DNA of 64,000 nt from Halobacillus shinanisalinarum (GCF_022919835.1 NZ_CP095074.1:992001-1056000); one strand, 5' to 3'. Positions 35,490 through 43,855 are shown, numbered from the stretch's first letter. The notes: generated by a model from the sequence alone, not told the origin. A program made the numbers and translations.

Positions 35490-36488
35490 ATGAAGAAATT
35501 TTTATCAATTATGACACTCATTACACTTAGTCTCATATTAGCTGCCTGTGGAAGCAGCGAGCAAGAAGCAAGTGGAGACGGATCAAAAGAAATTACCATC
35601 GGATACTTCCCAAACATTAACCACGTTGCCGGCATGGTAGCCGAAGAACAAGACCTCTATTCAGAAACGCTGCCAGATGGAACAAAAGTAAACTACAAAT
35701 ACTTCCCTGATGGCTCAGCATTCATGACGGCTGTCGAAACAGGCGAAGTACAAGGCGGCCTCGTCGGACCAGGCCCAGCCATGAACCACTTTACAAGCGG
35801 CGCGAAGATTAACGTCGTAGCTGCAGGATCAACCGGCGGAACCGTGATTATGGCCAGAAAAGGCGCCAACATCGAAACACCCGAAGACTTAAAAGGAAAA
35901 ACTTTCATCTCCCCACGCGTCGGCTGTACACATGACGTCCAATTCGAAACCATGATGATGGAAGAATACGACATCACCTCTGACCGCATTGATGGAACAA
36001 TGAAACACGTCACAGGAAAACCAGCCACCTATCACAGCATGTTTAACGCAGGAAACGTCGATGCAGCCACAGTCCCTGAACCATGGGCATCTGTTATCGA
36101 AGCACAAGGCAGCGGCGAAGTTCTCGTAGATACACCTGAAGTCGCTTATGGCGAAACATTACCAGCCGCCGTGTTTGTAACATCCCAAGACTTAGTCAAA
36201 AATAACCCAGACATGGTGCAAAGCATCGTAGACGCCCATAAGAAAGCAACAGAGTTTATTAAAGACAATCCAGAAGAAGCGAAAACCATCGCGATTGATA
36301 AGATTAAAGAGATCACTGATCAAGAGCTATCTAAATCCGTCATTGACAATGCATGGGAACGTATCGATTTCACTTATGACATTGACGGAAATACACTGCA
36401 GGATTTTGCGAATTCTTCTTATGAGCTTGAGTTTTTGAAGAAGAAGCCTGATTTAGAAGGGCTAGTGGATACGAGTTTTATTAAATAA
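35490..36488 (+). CDS. ABC transporter substrate-binding lipoprotein, SsuA/NMT1-like
   Basis: This 332-residue lipoprotein has a signal peptide ending in lipobox LAAC near residue 19, followed by a type II periplasmic-binding fold (EITIGYFPNINHVAGM; GLVGPGPAMNHF; AATVPEPWASVIE). It captures the ligand for the transporter encoded upstream. The family binds aliphatic sulfonates, taurine, nitrate or thiamine-precursor pyrimidines; a Cys in the ligand-loop segment SPRVGCTHDVQ is unusual for the sulfonate members I recall. ATG 35490 is correctly placed after AAAGGA, unlike ATG 35484. The true ligand is unknown. Confidence 0.85.
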   Translation: MKKFLSIMTLITLSLILAACGSSEQEASGDGSKEITIGYFPNINHVAGMVAEEQDLYSETLPDGTKVNYKYFPDGSAFMTAVETGEVQGGLVGPGPAMNHFTSGAKINVVAAGSTGGTVIMARKGANIETPEDLKGKTFISPRVGCTHDVQFETMMMEEYDITSDRIDGTMKHVTGKPATYHSMFNAGNVDAATVPEPWASVIEAQGSGEVLVDTPEVAYGETLPAAVFVTSQDLVKNNPDMVQSIVDAHKKATEFIKDNPEEAKTIAIDKIKEITDQELSKSVIDNAWERIDFTYDIDGNTLQDFANSSYELEFLKKKPDLEGLVDTSFIK

Positions 36489-36493
36489 TAGAT

Positions 36494-36521
36494 AAAGCCA
36501 GCCGGGAGCGGCTGGCTTTTT
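36494..36521 (+). terminator. Terminator of the SsuABC-like operon
   Basis: A GC-rich stem (AGCCAGCC / GGCTGGCT around 36497-36517) is followed by a T run, eight bases after the stop codon. Confidence 0.88.
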
Positions 36522-36554
36522 GTTTATGAAAAAAAATAGGTTTGTTTTACTCTA

Positions 36555-36749
36555 TTAAGTTGAACTTTTCCTAGTCCCCTTGTCCAATGTCTCTTGAGTC
36601 TTTGCTTTACGCTTTTTCAAAGCCTCAATCTTCTTCTTAGTAATTGAGTCTCTCACTTTAGAAGGTGTATTCGGTCTTACATAAACACCATCCTTCACAG
36701 TTTCTTCCAACCGTCGTGCATTCTCTAGATCAAGGAATTCTGTTTTCAA
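36555..36749 (-). CDS. Small basic hypothetical protein
   Basis: The 64-residue protein is highly charged: an acidic N-terminal third (LDLENARRLEETVKDG), then a Lys-rich helix (ITKKKIEALKKRKAKTQETL) and a Ser/Thr tail. It starts at TTG 36749 with AGGAGAG at good spacing. The stop codon of an upstream short frame (36761-36898) overlaps its ribosome binding site, suggesting coupling. No signal peptide, membrane span or cysteine. Not recognised; could be a nucleic-acid-binding or prophage-derived protein. Confidence 0.5.
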   Translation of the reverse strand: MKTEFLDLENARRLEETVKDGVYVRPNTPSKVRDSITKKKIEALKKRKAKTQETLDKGTRKSST

Positions 36750-36760
36750 GGCTATCTCTC

Positions 36761-36898
36761 CTAAAAATAGGTGTCTACTAAAGCCTTAGCCTCTTTAGTT
36801 TCAATAACCACCTGCCTCTCCCTAGGATTCAACATCTTCGCTCCGATGAATGAGACTATATTTCTATATCCTGGAACCTCCGACCCCACTTGCATCAT
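36761..36898 (-). CDS. Possible short upstream ORF or gene remnant
   Basis: A 45-codon frame opens at ATG 36898 without a good binding site; an internal ATG at residue 22 (MLNPRERQVVIETKEA) has GGAG five bases upstream and would give 24 residues. The C-terminal half has ordinary protein composition. The stop TAG overlaps the AGGAG of the next gene. It may be a genuine micro-ORF coupled to that gene or the tail of a decayed one. Confidence 0.3.
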   Translation of the reverse strand: MMQVGSEVPGYRNIVSFIGAKMLNPRERQVVIETKEAKALVDTYF

Positions 36899-36931
36899 GA
36901 AAAGGAAGAAGTATCCCCTATACCGTTAAAA

Positions 36932-36959
36932 CAAAAAGCCCACTCGTTTAGAATGGACT
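36932..36959 (-). terminator. Terminator of the zinc-ribbon membrane protein gene
   Basis: A 9-bp stem with two G-U pairs (36937-36945 with 36951-36959) is followed on the minus strand by five T residues. Confidence 0.7.
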
Positions 36960-37014
36960 CTCGTTACTATAGTCAACTTATTATTAACAACAACTCTTAA
37001 TTCTTACCAAGTTA

Positions 37015-37383
37015 TTAATAAGGTGCCGCTGCCATTCCCAACAAAGATCCTAAAATAGCACCCGCTATTGCCATCACCATTAAAATAACACCATGGGTAT
37101 CATTATTATTCTTGTACGTTAAAAAACCCATTATAAAGGCTCCGGCACCAAAAAGGATTGGGATAAAGAGTATAGAAATTCCAAAGAATACCCAACCCAA
37201 AATGATATAAGTCTTATGATTCTTTGATGGAACTTGGCTACTTGAATGGGAGTAATTGGTGACAGAAGTTTGAGGATGAGAATGTTGGCTTTCAGAACCT
37301 TGATCAGTATCAAGTTGTTTACCGCAACCTTGGCAAAAAGCATCATCATCCTTAATTTCATTTCCACATGTTGAACAATACAC
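37015..37383 (-). CDS. Zinc-ribbon membrane protein of unknown function
   Basis: The 122-residue protein starts with a zinc ribbon (CSTCGNEI...FCQGCGKQ, residues 3-26), continues with a polar Ser/His-rich linker, and ends with two hydrophobic helices (about 58-85 and 95-118), so it is probably a small inner-membrane protein with a cytoplasmic zinc ribbon. GTG 37383 has GGGGGAG a few bases upstream; the ATG nine codons earlier precedes that site. Not in the conserved flagellar gene set. Function unknown. Confidence 0.7.
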   Translation of the reverse strand: MYCSTCGNEIKDDDAFCQGCGKQLDTDQGSESQHSHPQTSVTNYSHSSSQVPSKNHKTYIILGWVFFGISILFIPILFGAGAFIMGFLTYKNNNDTHGVILMVMAIAGAILGSLLGMAAAPY

Positions 37384-37605
37384 GTAACTCCCCCTATCTT
37401 GATGGCACATTCATCCATGTATATGAGTTCCATTGAACGAATATGCGACCTTAGGGTCACGAAAAAGAAAGTGGCTTACCTCAATAAAATATAGAATCTC
37501 TAAACCCTAGTATTAAAAGAAAGTTTCCATCGTAGAGCAAGCCTATCATAGGTGGTGACTATGAGGAGGCAATTTAACCTATCGGGGTCAGGCTCTCGAA
37601 TTACT

Positions 37606-37857
37606 TCAATCTATATTCTTCAACATTTCTAATAGTCTGGAATGTATTTCATGAACATTTAGGATTACTTCGTCATTCTCCAATAAAGCATACAACTCTT
37701 CAAATAAATTAACAGGGATCACATTCCAATATAAAAGATATTGTATAGCCTCCCAATGGTCTATATTTTCATCTAGACTGACTCCATCATTTTGTAAGTA
37801 AATTTGTATAATCAACCAAGAAATTTGAATCTTTAAGTATTTTTCAACTAACTCCAT
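37606..37857 (-). CDS. Hypothetical helical protein upstream of the flagellin terminator
   Basis: The 83-residue acidic protein (MELVEKYLKIQISWLIIQIY...) appears mainly alpha-helical, soluble, and without cysteine. ATG 37857 follows AAGGTGG; a GTG twelve bases earlier overlaps that site. It is read in the same direction as hag but lies beyond the hag terminator. I recognise no family. Confidence 0.5.
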   Translation of the reverse strand: MELVEKYLKIQISWLIIQIYLQNDGVSLDENIDHWEAIQYLLYWNVIPVNLFEELYALLENDEVILNVHEIHSRLLEMLKNID

Positions 37858-37881
37858 CTCTTTCACCACCTTCTACATATC

Positions 37882-37910
37882 AAAAAGAAGACCCTAGCAT
37901 AGCTAGAGTC
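37882..37910 (-). terminator. Terminator of hag
   Basis: A 9-bp stem (37890-37898 with 37902-37910, loop of three, one G-U pair) is followed on the minus strand by a T run, 20 bases after the end of hag exon 2. Confidence 0.85.
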
Positions 37911-37930
37911 TCCATATTGTAATCTAAATA

Positions 37931-39443
37931 TTAACGTAATAACTGAAGTACACCTTGTGGTTGTTGATTTGCTTTTGCAAGCATTGCTTGAGAAGCTTGT
38001 GCAAGGATACTTTGTTTTGTTTGGTTCATCATTTCTTTCGCCATCGTGCGAACATTTATTTTCATAAATGACCAGACTATATCTTCACCCTCTAGCATTC
38101 TAGTAGGGGTCGGGCACTTCGGATTCACAATGTTGAACCTACATTGTGTCACCTACGGATTTCATCATCATAGCTTTCTCCTTAGATGGTTTATCCTAGT
38201 CGTTGAACCTTCTCCACTCTTTCAAGTCAGGAGCTTGGCTGCTGATCGCCCAATCCTTTCTTTTTTCACACCTTCACGCATGTCGTTTCCAACTACGTTG
38301 TGGTAAGAAAAGTTCTAAGGGGTTTCCAGCAATTCACCCGATAATGATCTCTAGCCGTTACCAGCTAGGACGACTGTGCTTAGCTTATACAGCTAAAGCA
38401 TAATCTACGTCACGGATACGAGATTCCGCAGCAGTTAGGTTTTCTGATGACGTTCCAAGATTGTTAATTGTATGCTCCAAGCGATTTTGATATGAACCTA
38501 GTTTAGAACGCTCTCCAGAAACAGTTTCAATAGCATTGTTAATAGTAGTTATAGCTGTTGACGCTTTACCTGAACTTGTAATGTCTATAGCAGTTCCATT
38601 AGCATCACGAAGACCTAGAGCCTCAGATCTCATATCTTCAATTCCTACCAATAGGTTTTGACCACTGTTCGCGCCAATTTGAAGTGATAAGGATTTAGAA
38701 GCATCAGTCTGAGCTGCTTCTGCCTTATTAAAGGTAATAGTCACACTTTCACCAACGCCCATATCTGTCAAACCGCCAATTGAAACCGTATCACCTGTTC
38801 CAGTAATCGCAGCAGCTGCTTCAGTGTCAACATCCAACGCGAATCCTGTTCCAGCTGGGTCATCCACAACAAACTGTGTTTCTCCTGCCTCATTATTTAC
38901 ACGAGTGATTGTAATAGTACCTGAGGTATCTATTAAATCTGTATCTGTAGTACCTACTGTTATATCGGCTCTTGTATTACTTTGGATATCATAAGAACCT
39001 GTTTTGGCAGCTGATAGCCCTTCCTTATCACCGTTCAAGAGTTTTTGTGTATTAAATTCTGTAGTATTGCCAATTCTATCTATTTCAGAAGCTAATTGAT
39101 CAACTTCTTTTTGTAGTTCTTTTCTATCCGCTTCAGTATTAGTATCACTAGAAGATTGTACAGCTAATTCACGCATACGTTGCAGTATACTATGTGTTTC
39201 ATTCAGTGCGCCCTCAGCAGTTTGTATTAAACTTACGCCGTCTTGAGCATTCTTAGAAGCCATGTCTAAACCACGAATCTGCCCACGCATTTTTTCAGAA
39301 ATTGCTAGACCTGCTGCATCATCAGAAGCATTGTTGATACGTAAACCTGAAGATAGTTTTTCCATTGATCCAGACATAGCATTGTTAGCTTGCCCTAACT
39401 GACGATACGTGTTAAGTGCCGCGATGTTGTGATTAATTCTCAT
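37931..39443 (-). CDS. hag: Flagellin, two exons (39443-38403 and 38044-37931) split by a group I intron
   Basis: Flagellin polymerises into the flagellar filament. Exon 1 (39443-38403) encodes 347 residues from MRINHNIAALNTYRQ through the D1 helices and a variable centre to SRIRDVD. Exon 2 (38044-37931) encodes MAKEMMNQTKQSILAQ and the remaining D0 helix ending GVLQLLR. Joining GAT to ATG restores the invariant RDVDMAKEM block and gives 384 residues. Unspliced RNA would end at YALAV five codons into the intron, losing the C-terminal helix needed for assembly and FliS binding. AAGGAGG precedes ATG 39443, overlapping a CsrA-type site; a sigma-D promoter lies upstream. Confidence 0.95.
38045..38402 (-). 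ncRNA. Group I self-splicing intron in hag
   Basis: The 358-nt insert has group I hallmarks. Exon 1 ends in U, and GAU pairs with GUC at 38374-38372 to put a U-G wobble at the splice site (P1), next to a stem 38400-38392/38384-38377. The core segment AATTGCTGGAAACCCC is at about 38334-38319. A GAAA-capped hairpin is at 38293-38282. P7 pairs GACTA (38201-38197) with TAGTC (38079-38075), flanked by TTCAACGACTA and GAAGATATAGTC. An 8-bp hairpin is at 38148-38126, and P9 is CATTTAT-GAAA-ATAAATG (38070-38053). The last base is G. There is no room for a homing endonuclease. Group I introns in flagellin genes have been reported in thermophilic Bacillus/Geobacillus. Confidence 0.93.
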
Positions 39444-39452
39444 TTTAATAAT

Positions 39453-39484
39453 TCCTCCTTGAATAGGTCATCCCACGTCCTTGT
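39453..39484 (-). promoter_or_regulatory. Two CsrA-type sites in the hag leader
   Basis: On the minus strand ACAAGGACGT (39484-39475), flanked by CAC...GTG that can form a hairpin, matches the CsrA consensus ACARGGAUGU at all but one base. A second site, CAAGGAGGA (39461-39453), is the hag Shine-Dalgarno itself. The two-site arrangement is that of B. subtilis hag, where CsrA represses translation and FliW relieves it. Confidence 0.8.
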
Positions 39485-39525
39485 GAGGTGCTGTTTTGTT
39501 TACAAAACAAAAGCCGGCCGACTTT

Positions 39526-39542
39526 GTAATGTGCTACATTAC
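39526..39542 (-). promoter_or_regulatory. Hairpin at the 5' end of hag mRNA
   Basis: Perfect 7-base arms (39526-39532 with 39536-39542, three-base loop) fall at the predicted transcription start. Further self-complementary stretches follow at 39493-39524. Such 5' hairpins can stabilise abundant mRNAs. Confidence 0.45.
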
Positions 39543-39544
39543 TT

Positions 39545-39571
39545 ATATCGGACGACTTCCATAGGAGTTTA
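39545..39571 (-). promoter_or_regulatory. Sigma-D promoter of hag
   Basis: On the minus strand TAAA (39571-39568), 15 bases, TCCGATAT (39552-39545) matches the SigD consensus with one change. Its -35 overlaps the csrA stop codon, so hag has its own late-class promoter just after csrA. Confidence 0.9.
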
Positions 39572-39796
39572 ATCATTTTTTGAACTTTTTAACAGATCCA
39601 ACAAATTCTCAGAGAACGTAGCCGCTTCCGTATTTTCACTCTGAATCGCAGCATAAACTTCCTGCCTATGTATCTCCACATGCTTCGGTGCATCAATACC
39701 CAGCTTCACTTGCCCGCCTTCAACGGAAACAACTTTCAACTCAATATCGTCACCAATGCGAATCGACTCCCCAGCCTTGCGATTAAGGACGAGCAT
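39569..39796 (-). CDS. csrA: Carbon storage regulator CsrA
   Basis: CsrA is a dimeric RNA-binding protein that blocks translation of hag by covering its ribosome binding site. The 75-residue protein has the canonical start [19 protein letters not shown] and the RNA-contact region near [19 protein letters not shown] 39796 has AGGCGGTGA upstream. It overlaps the end of fliW by 14 bases, so the antagonist pair is translationally linked. Length matches B. subtilis CsrA. Confidence 0.96.
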   Translation of the reverse strand: MLVLNRKAGESIRIGDDIELKVVSVEGGQVKLGIDAPKHVEIHRQEVYAAIQSENTEAATFSENLLDLLKSSKND

Positions 39797-40235
39797 GCTG
39801 TTCACCGCCTTCTTCGTGACCAAGAGAATGTCTAGTTTGATAGACTTCATCCACTAGAATCAACTGCTTTGCTTTTCCATTATTCACGTTAACAATAATA
39901 GGAGCCTGCAGGTTGATGGTAGATTCTTTAAATGGCTCCCTCAAAGTTACAACACTATAAACCACCACATCATCTGGCTTTCCAATCCCTAAATCAAGTT
40001 GCATTTGTTCGCCCAATTCAAATTCATACGCTTTATAAAATAAGTAAGGGCTCACAACAATCAAGGAAACACTCGGCTCCTCACAAGACTGCAGAGCATA
40101 GTAGACCCCAGTTTCATCAACAGGCAACAGCACAAATGAACGATAGCCCTCAAATCCCGGCAATCCTTGTTCAAAACGAATCTTTTCGTTCTCCTCTACC
40201 TCAACAATACCAAAATATTTCGTTTCAATCTTCAT
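39783..40235 (-). CDS. fliW: Flagellar assembly factor FliW
   Basis: FliW binds either CsrA or cytoplasmic flagellin. When flagellin is exported, free FliW sequesters CsrA and lets hag be translated. The 150-residue protein has the typical start [15 protein letters not shown], the block [18 protein letters not shown], and a longer than usual C-terminal tail ([15 protein letters not shown]) overlapping csrA. ATG 40235 follows AAAGGATGG. It is between yviE and csrA as in B. subtilis. Confidence 0.95.
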   Translation of the reverse strand: MKIETKYFGIVEVEENEKIRFEQGLPGFEGYRSFVLLPVDETGVYYALQSCEEPSVSLIVVSPYLFYKAYEFELGEQMQLDLGIGKPDDVVVYSVVTLREPFKESTINLQAPIIVNVNNGKAKQLILVDEVYQTRHSLGHEEGGEQHARP

Positions 40236-40254
40236 TTTTCATCCATCCTTTGTA

Positions 40255-40806
40255 TTACACTTTCCAATCAATTTGAATGTCACCGTATTGTTTCATATAA
40301 ATATCAACATTTCCCGACTGATAAGAAATTTCAGGTTCCCGGGGTTGCGCCTTAATAATGGGATCTTGAGGGTCAACGGAAATCTCAGCTTCACCTGGCA
40401 CATAGTTAAAATCAACTAAATCATAAACTGGCCGCCCCCCAGGCTGCATCGTAAATTCAAACCCGGCATTCTGCTTCGCATGAGCCGCAATTGGATTACC
40501 ACCGTCCTCGATCCGCATCAATTCATCCCCTTCACGAGAAACACGGGCAATGCCCTCTAACCAAATCTGTCTTGCTTCCCCAACTAACTCTTCCGTCCGT
40601 ACAAGCACATTTTTCAAATCTAGGTTATGCCAGGCCTTCGTTTGATCAATCGTTAGTTTCCCTGGACGTTGGCGAATGGTCATGTCCGCTTTCGGCTGCT
40701 GGATCGACTGTTCGACTTTATGCTGACGAATCGTTTGTTTTCCTGTTTGAACATTTATTCCAATTCTAGCCTCTGTTGTGTGAATTTGAACCTTAGATAT
40801 GGACAT
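40255..40806 (-). CDS. yviE: YviE-like protein of the flagellar locus
   Basis: The 183-residue protein is rich in Gln, Ile and charged residues, with short repeated IRQ/IQQ beta-type elements in its first third (QTIRQHKVEQ, MTIRQRPGK) and the block QIDWKV at its end. It has no signal peptide. Position between flgL and fliW identifies it as the YviE family (DUF6470), of unknown function. AAGGAGG is correctly spaced for ATG 40806, not for the ATG two codons upstream. Confidence 0.85.
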   Translation of the reverse strand: MSISKVQIHTTEARIGINVQTGKQTIRQHKVEQSIQQPKADMTIRQRPGKLTIDQTKAWHNLDLKNVLVRTEELVGEARQIWLEGIARVSREGDELMRIEDGGNPIAAHAKQNAGFEFTMQPGGRPVYDLVDFNYVPGEAEISVDPQDPIIKAQPREPEISYQSGNVDIYMKQYGDIQIDWKV

Positions 40807-40885
40807 CCGCATCCCTCCTTATAAGGAAGTTCGATTAAAGTCGGCAAGTCCTGTCCTGTGCCAACACCGAACGTCTCCACTCTAT

Positions 40886-40915
40886 AAAACGAGGCTGCCC
40901 CCTGAAGAGACAGCC
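40886..40915 (-). terminator. Weak hairpin between flgL and yviE
   Basis: A short GC-rich hairpin (GGCTG at about 40893 with CAGCC at 40911-40915) starts at the flgL stop codon; TTTTAT follows on the minus strand. It may partly terminate the flgM-flgL transcript before yviE-fliW-csrA. Confidence 0.5.
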
Positions 40916-41791
40916 CTATCTTAGAAAGTCCATCAACGTAGGCTGAATAATCCGTGATCCTACTCCAAGCGCCGCCCGATGAATACTTTCTTGCGTTTTT
41001 AAGTTCGTAATTACTTTTTCAATATCGGCATCTTCATTGTCTGACATCATCTTCGTTGCGCTAACTTCCTGTGCATGAATCCGATCTTCAATCAGGTCGA
41101 CACGATTCATCCGTGCACCTAAATCAGCTCGCTCATTAATAATGTCATTGATATGCTTATCAAACGTTTCCAGGTAATCACCGAGCTCTTCATCACTACT
41201 ATCACCTTCCAACGCATTGGCAAACGCTTCAATGTCATCAAAAAGTTCCTGTTCAAAAACAGGCTCAGGATCAACATTCACCTGTATTTTCACCCCGGCT
41301 GAGACTTCAATTTTAACAGGCGTCGCCTCACTATCAACCGTAAAATCTTCCATATTCACAGGAGCTTCCGTCGTGTTCGCTCCGTTAAAAATATACTTGT
41401 CATTGACCTTCGTATTGGCGATCGTGCCTAAATGCTCCTTCAACTGCCGAATCTCTTTGGCAATATTTTCACGCTGACCATCTTCATATGTACCATTACT
41501 CGCCTGGACGGTGAGCTCACGAATCCGCTGCATCGCTTTTGTTGCTTTATCCAATGCTGCGTCACTACTGTCCATCCAGTTATGCACTGTCCCAATATTG
41601 CGCTTATACTGCTGCACCTCTGTCAGCTGTGAACGATAATTGATCCCTTTCATCGCTACAACTGGATCGTCCGACGGCTGACTAATTTTCTTCCCGGTAT
41701 AAAGCTGTTCCTGATATTTCCCCAGCTGGCTATAGCTATTACTGAGGTTACGAAGCATATTATTCGTTAGCATTCCTTGGGTAACACGCAT
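40916..41791 (-). CDS. flgL: Flagellar hook-associated protein 3 (FlgL)
   Basis: FlgL forms the junction between hook and filament. The 291-residue protein has the flagellin-like N-terminus (MRVTQGMLTNNMLRNL; KISQPSDDPVVAMKG) and C-terminus (ESIHRAALGVGSRI), both helical D0/D1 elements. ATG 41791 is placed after AGGTGAG; a GTG two codons upstream is the alternative. It follows flgK with 10 bases between. Length is normal. Confidence 0.95.
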   Translation of the reverse strand: MRVTQGMLTNNMLRNLSNSYSQLGKYQEQLYTGKKISQPSDDPVVAMKGINYRSQLTEVQQYKRNIGTVHNWMDSSDAALDKATKAMQRIRELTVQASNGTYEDGQRENIAKEIRQLKEHLGTIANTKVNDKYIFNGANTTEAPVNMEDFTVDSEATPVKIEVSAGVKIQVNVDPEPVFEQELFDDIEAFANALEGDSSDEELGDYLETFDKHINDIINERADLGARMNRVDLIEDRIHAQEVSATKMMSDNEDADIEKVITNLKTQESIHRAALGVGSRIIQPTLMDFLR

Positions 41792-41801
41792 GATCACTCA
41801 C

Positions 41802-43337
41802 CTACCTTCCCATTTGATTAATGATGCGATCAAGCATTTCATCAACAACGGTAATATTCCGAGCCGCCGCATTATAAGCATGTTGGAATTTAATCATATT
41901 CGTCATTTCTTCATCCAAGGAGACCGCGCTCACCGATTGACGCTGCTGATTGACAGACGCCTTCAACGTCGCAGAGTTACTCTGCATCCGATAGGCTTCT
42001 TGCGCTTCTACCGCCATAGTTCCGATCATCGATTCATAAAAGGTGCCCACTGACGTTTCTTCACCTAACATAGCGGCAGGCTCATCCAACACATTGGCTA
42101 AGTCAAGGGCATTCCCGCCATTCCCGGCAAGTTCCGAATTCGCTGCAGCAATATGATCGGCATCCGCTTTCACCGCATCCGTTACATCAAGTGAACCTGC
42201 AAGCCCGCGCACGACTCCCGCTTCATCCGTATCGAGCGTATCATCTACGAAAAAGAAATTCGGAGGCTCTGTCCCATCTTCCATCGAATTCAATGACTCT
42301 CCACCCTTTTGAACCGTATTCATCGCGGTTGCATAAGCGGTCGCCATTTTATCAAGGTCATAAACCATTTGCTCATACGTTCCTTTAGCTTTGCCTCCGC
42401 TCATGTAACCACCAGATTCAACTAACCCCTTCAACTTCCCTTGTGAAAAATCTTCCACATCATAAGAGCGATCACCGATAGAAATCGACTCAGCAACCGG
42501 CGTTCCATCGTTAGGATAGTCAACTTTCACCTCATTCACACTGTTCGTTGCACCATCTACAAGCGTAGGAGCCAAGGCCTGACCATTACTCCCCACTAAT
42601 GAAATCGTCGCTTTTCCCATCGCAAGTGGATCAGCAGAACGAGGGGTATCCTCATAGGAAACATCAATCGTCACAATCCCTGAAAGCTGATCAATCAAAC
42701 GGTCCCGCTCATCATACAAATCATTCGGCACATAACCATGCGGCTCTACTTCAGCAATTTGCTTATTCAAATGATTAATTTGATTTGATAACGAGTTCAC
42801 CTCTTTCGTTGTTACGCCCACTTCCGTTTTTATATCATTCTGCATTCTATGTAGTGTATTTGATAAATAATTGAACGTTTCGGCTACAGCCTGTCCTCGC
42901 TGAACAACAACATCACGAGCACCCGAATTTTGCGGATTAACAGACAGGTCCTGTAACGATTGCCAAAAACGATCCATCGTCTTAGCTAATCCACTATCAG
43001 ACGGCTCATTCATTAATGATTCCAACCTGCCAAACGCATCAGAACGTGCTTCATAGTAACCCGTTTTACTATTTTCACCGCGAAATTGATCATCCAGAAA
43101 ACCCACACGCACCCGTTCAATCGAACCAGCCTGTACACCGCTCCCCATCTGCCCTGGAATCTCAGGACGATTCCGTGAAGCCGCCGGGAACGGACCCGTC
43201 TGTTCAAAATTGACGCGCTGGCGTGTATAGCCGGGTGTATTCGCATTGGAAATATTGTGCCCTGTTGTATATAAAGCCGATTGCTGCGTAAATAAACCAC
43301 GCTTAGCCACTTCTAAACCATGAAAGGTTGAAACCAT
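41802..43337 (-). CDS. flgK: Flagellar hook-associated protein 1 (FlgK)
   Basis: FlgK is the first hook-filament junction protein. The 511-residue protein has the rod/hook-family N-terminus (STFHGLEVAKRGLFTQQSAL; TTGHNISNANTPGYTRQR) and the conserved C-terminus (SLDEEMTNMIKFQHAYNAAARNI). The large centre is acidic. ATG 43337 follows AGAGGAG. It lies between flgN, encoding its likely export chaperone, and flgL. Confidence 0.96.
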   Translation of the reverse strand: MVSTFHGLEVAKRGLFTQQSALYTTGHNISNANTPGYTRQRVNFEQTGPFPAASRNRPEIPGQMGSGVQAGSIERVRVGFLDDQFRGENSKTGYYEARSDAFGRLESLMNEPSDSGLAKTMDRFWQSLQDLSVNPQNSGARDVVVQRGQAVAETFNYLSNTLHRMQNDIKTEVGVTTKEVNSLSNQINHLNKQIAEVEPHGYVPNDLYDERDRLIDQLSGIVTIDVSYEDTPRSADPLAMGKATISLVGSNGQALAPTLVDGATNSVNEVKVDYPNDGTPVAESISIGDRSYDVEDFSQGKLKGLVESGGYMSGGKAKGTYEQMVYDLDKMATAYATAMNTVQKGGESLNSMEDGTEPPNFFFVDDTLDTDEAGVVRGLAGSLDVTDAVKADADHIAAANSELAGNGGNALDLANVLDEPAAMLGEETSVGTFYESMIGTMAVEAQEAYRMQSNSATLKASVNQQRQSVSAVSLDEEMTNMIKFQHAYNAAARNITVVDEMLDRIINQMGR

Positions 43338-43356
43338 ATAAATTCTCCTCTTTTTC

Positions 43357-43842
43357 TTAAGCTTTCGAATCGAATACCGGCCGCTTCTGCCCCTCAGTTC
43401 CCGCAGGCTTGCCGTAGTTCATCTGACTTAGCGACGGCTGCAGTAAATCTAATGATACATGGATAAACTGTAACGACTGCTTCGTCAGCTCCGCATTTAA
43501 CACTTCCTGCTGTTTCAAATCAGCAAGCACGATAATAAAGGAATCATACGTTTCTTGAAGCCGCTCCCGTTCCGCCCCTTCAACAACATCCAATATGTCA
43601 GAAACCGTCGGATCCCCATGAGTAAAACCTGCCGCCACAGACCACTCAGCAACGACCGCCAACCGCTTCTTCTCTAAGCTGTTAATCGCTTGAACATGCT
43701 TTCGCTCCTGAGCAAGAATCCCTTGCAACGCTTCCGTGTCATTCGATTTCAATGCCTCAGTCTTGTTATTCGAAACGGTTAACAAACTTTCATGAAGCTG
43801 CTTCAAACGCTCCATTTGATCTACGATGCTATCGATGTTCAC
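43357..43842 (-). CDS. flgN: FlgN-type export chaperone for hook-associated proteins
   Basis: FlgN (YvyG) is a cytoplasmic chaperone for FlgK and FlgL. The 161-residue helical protein (MNIDSIVDQMERLKQLHESL...) starts at GTG 43842, with AAAGGAGG at proper distance; longer frames start upstream of this site. Size and position between flgM and flgK agree with the family. Confidence 0.9.
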   Translation of the reverse strand: MNIDSIVDQMERLKQLHESLLTVSNNKTEALKSNDTEALQGILAQERKHVQAINSLEKKRLAVVAEWSVAAGFTHGDPTVSDILDVVEGAERERLQETYDSFIIVLADLKQQEVLNAELTKQSLQFIHVSLDLLQPSLSQMNYGKPAGTEGQKRPVFDSKA

Positions 43843-43855
43843 GGCCCATCCTCCT

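Noticed and set aside
37577..37600. GGGGTCAGGCTCTCG string as a possible insertion-sequence end
   Set aside because: No transposase remnant, inverted partner or target duplication is visible.
37931..38152. Stand-alone 73-codon gene at the end of hag
   Set aside because: Its first 36 codons are intron sequence; the rest is flagellin exon 2.
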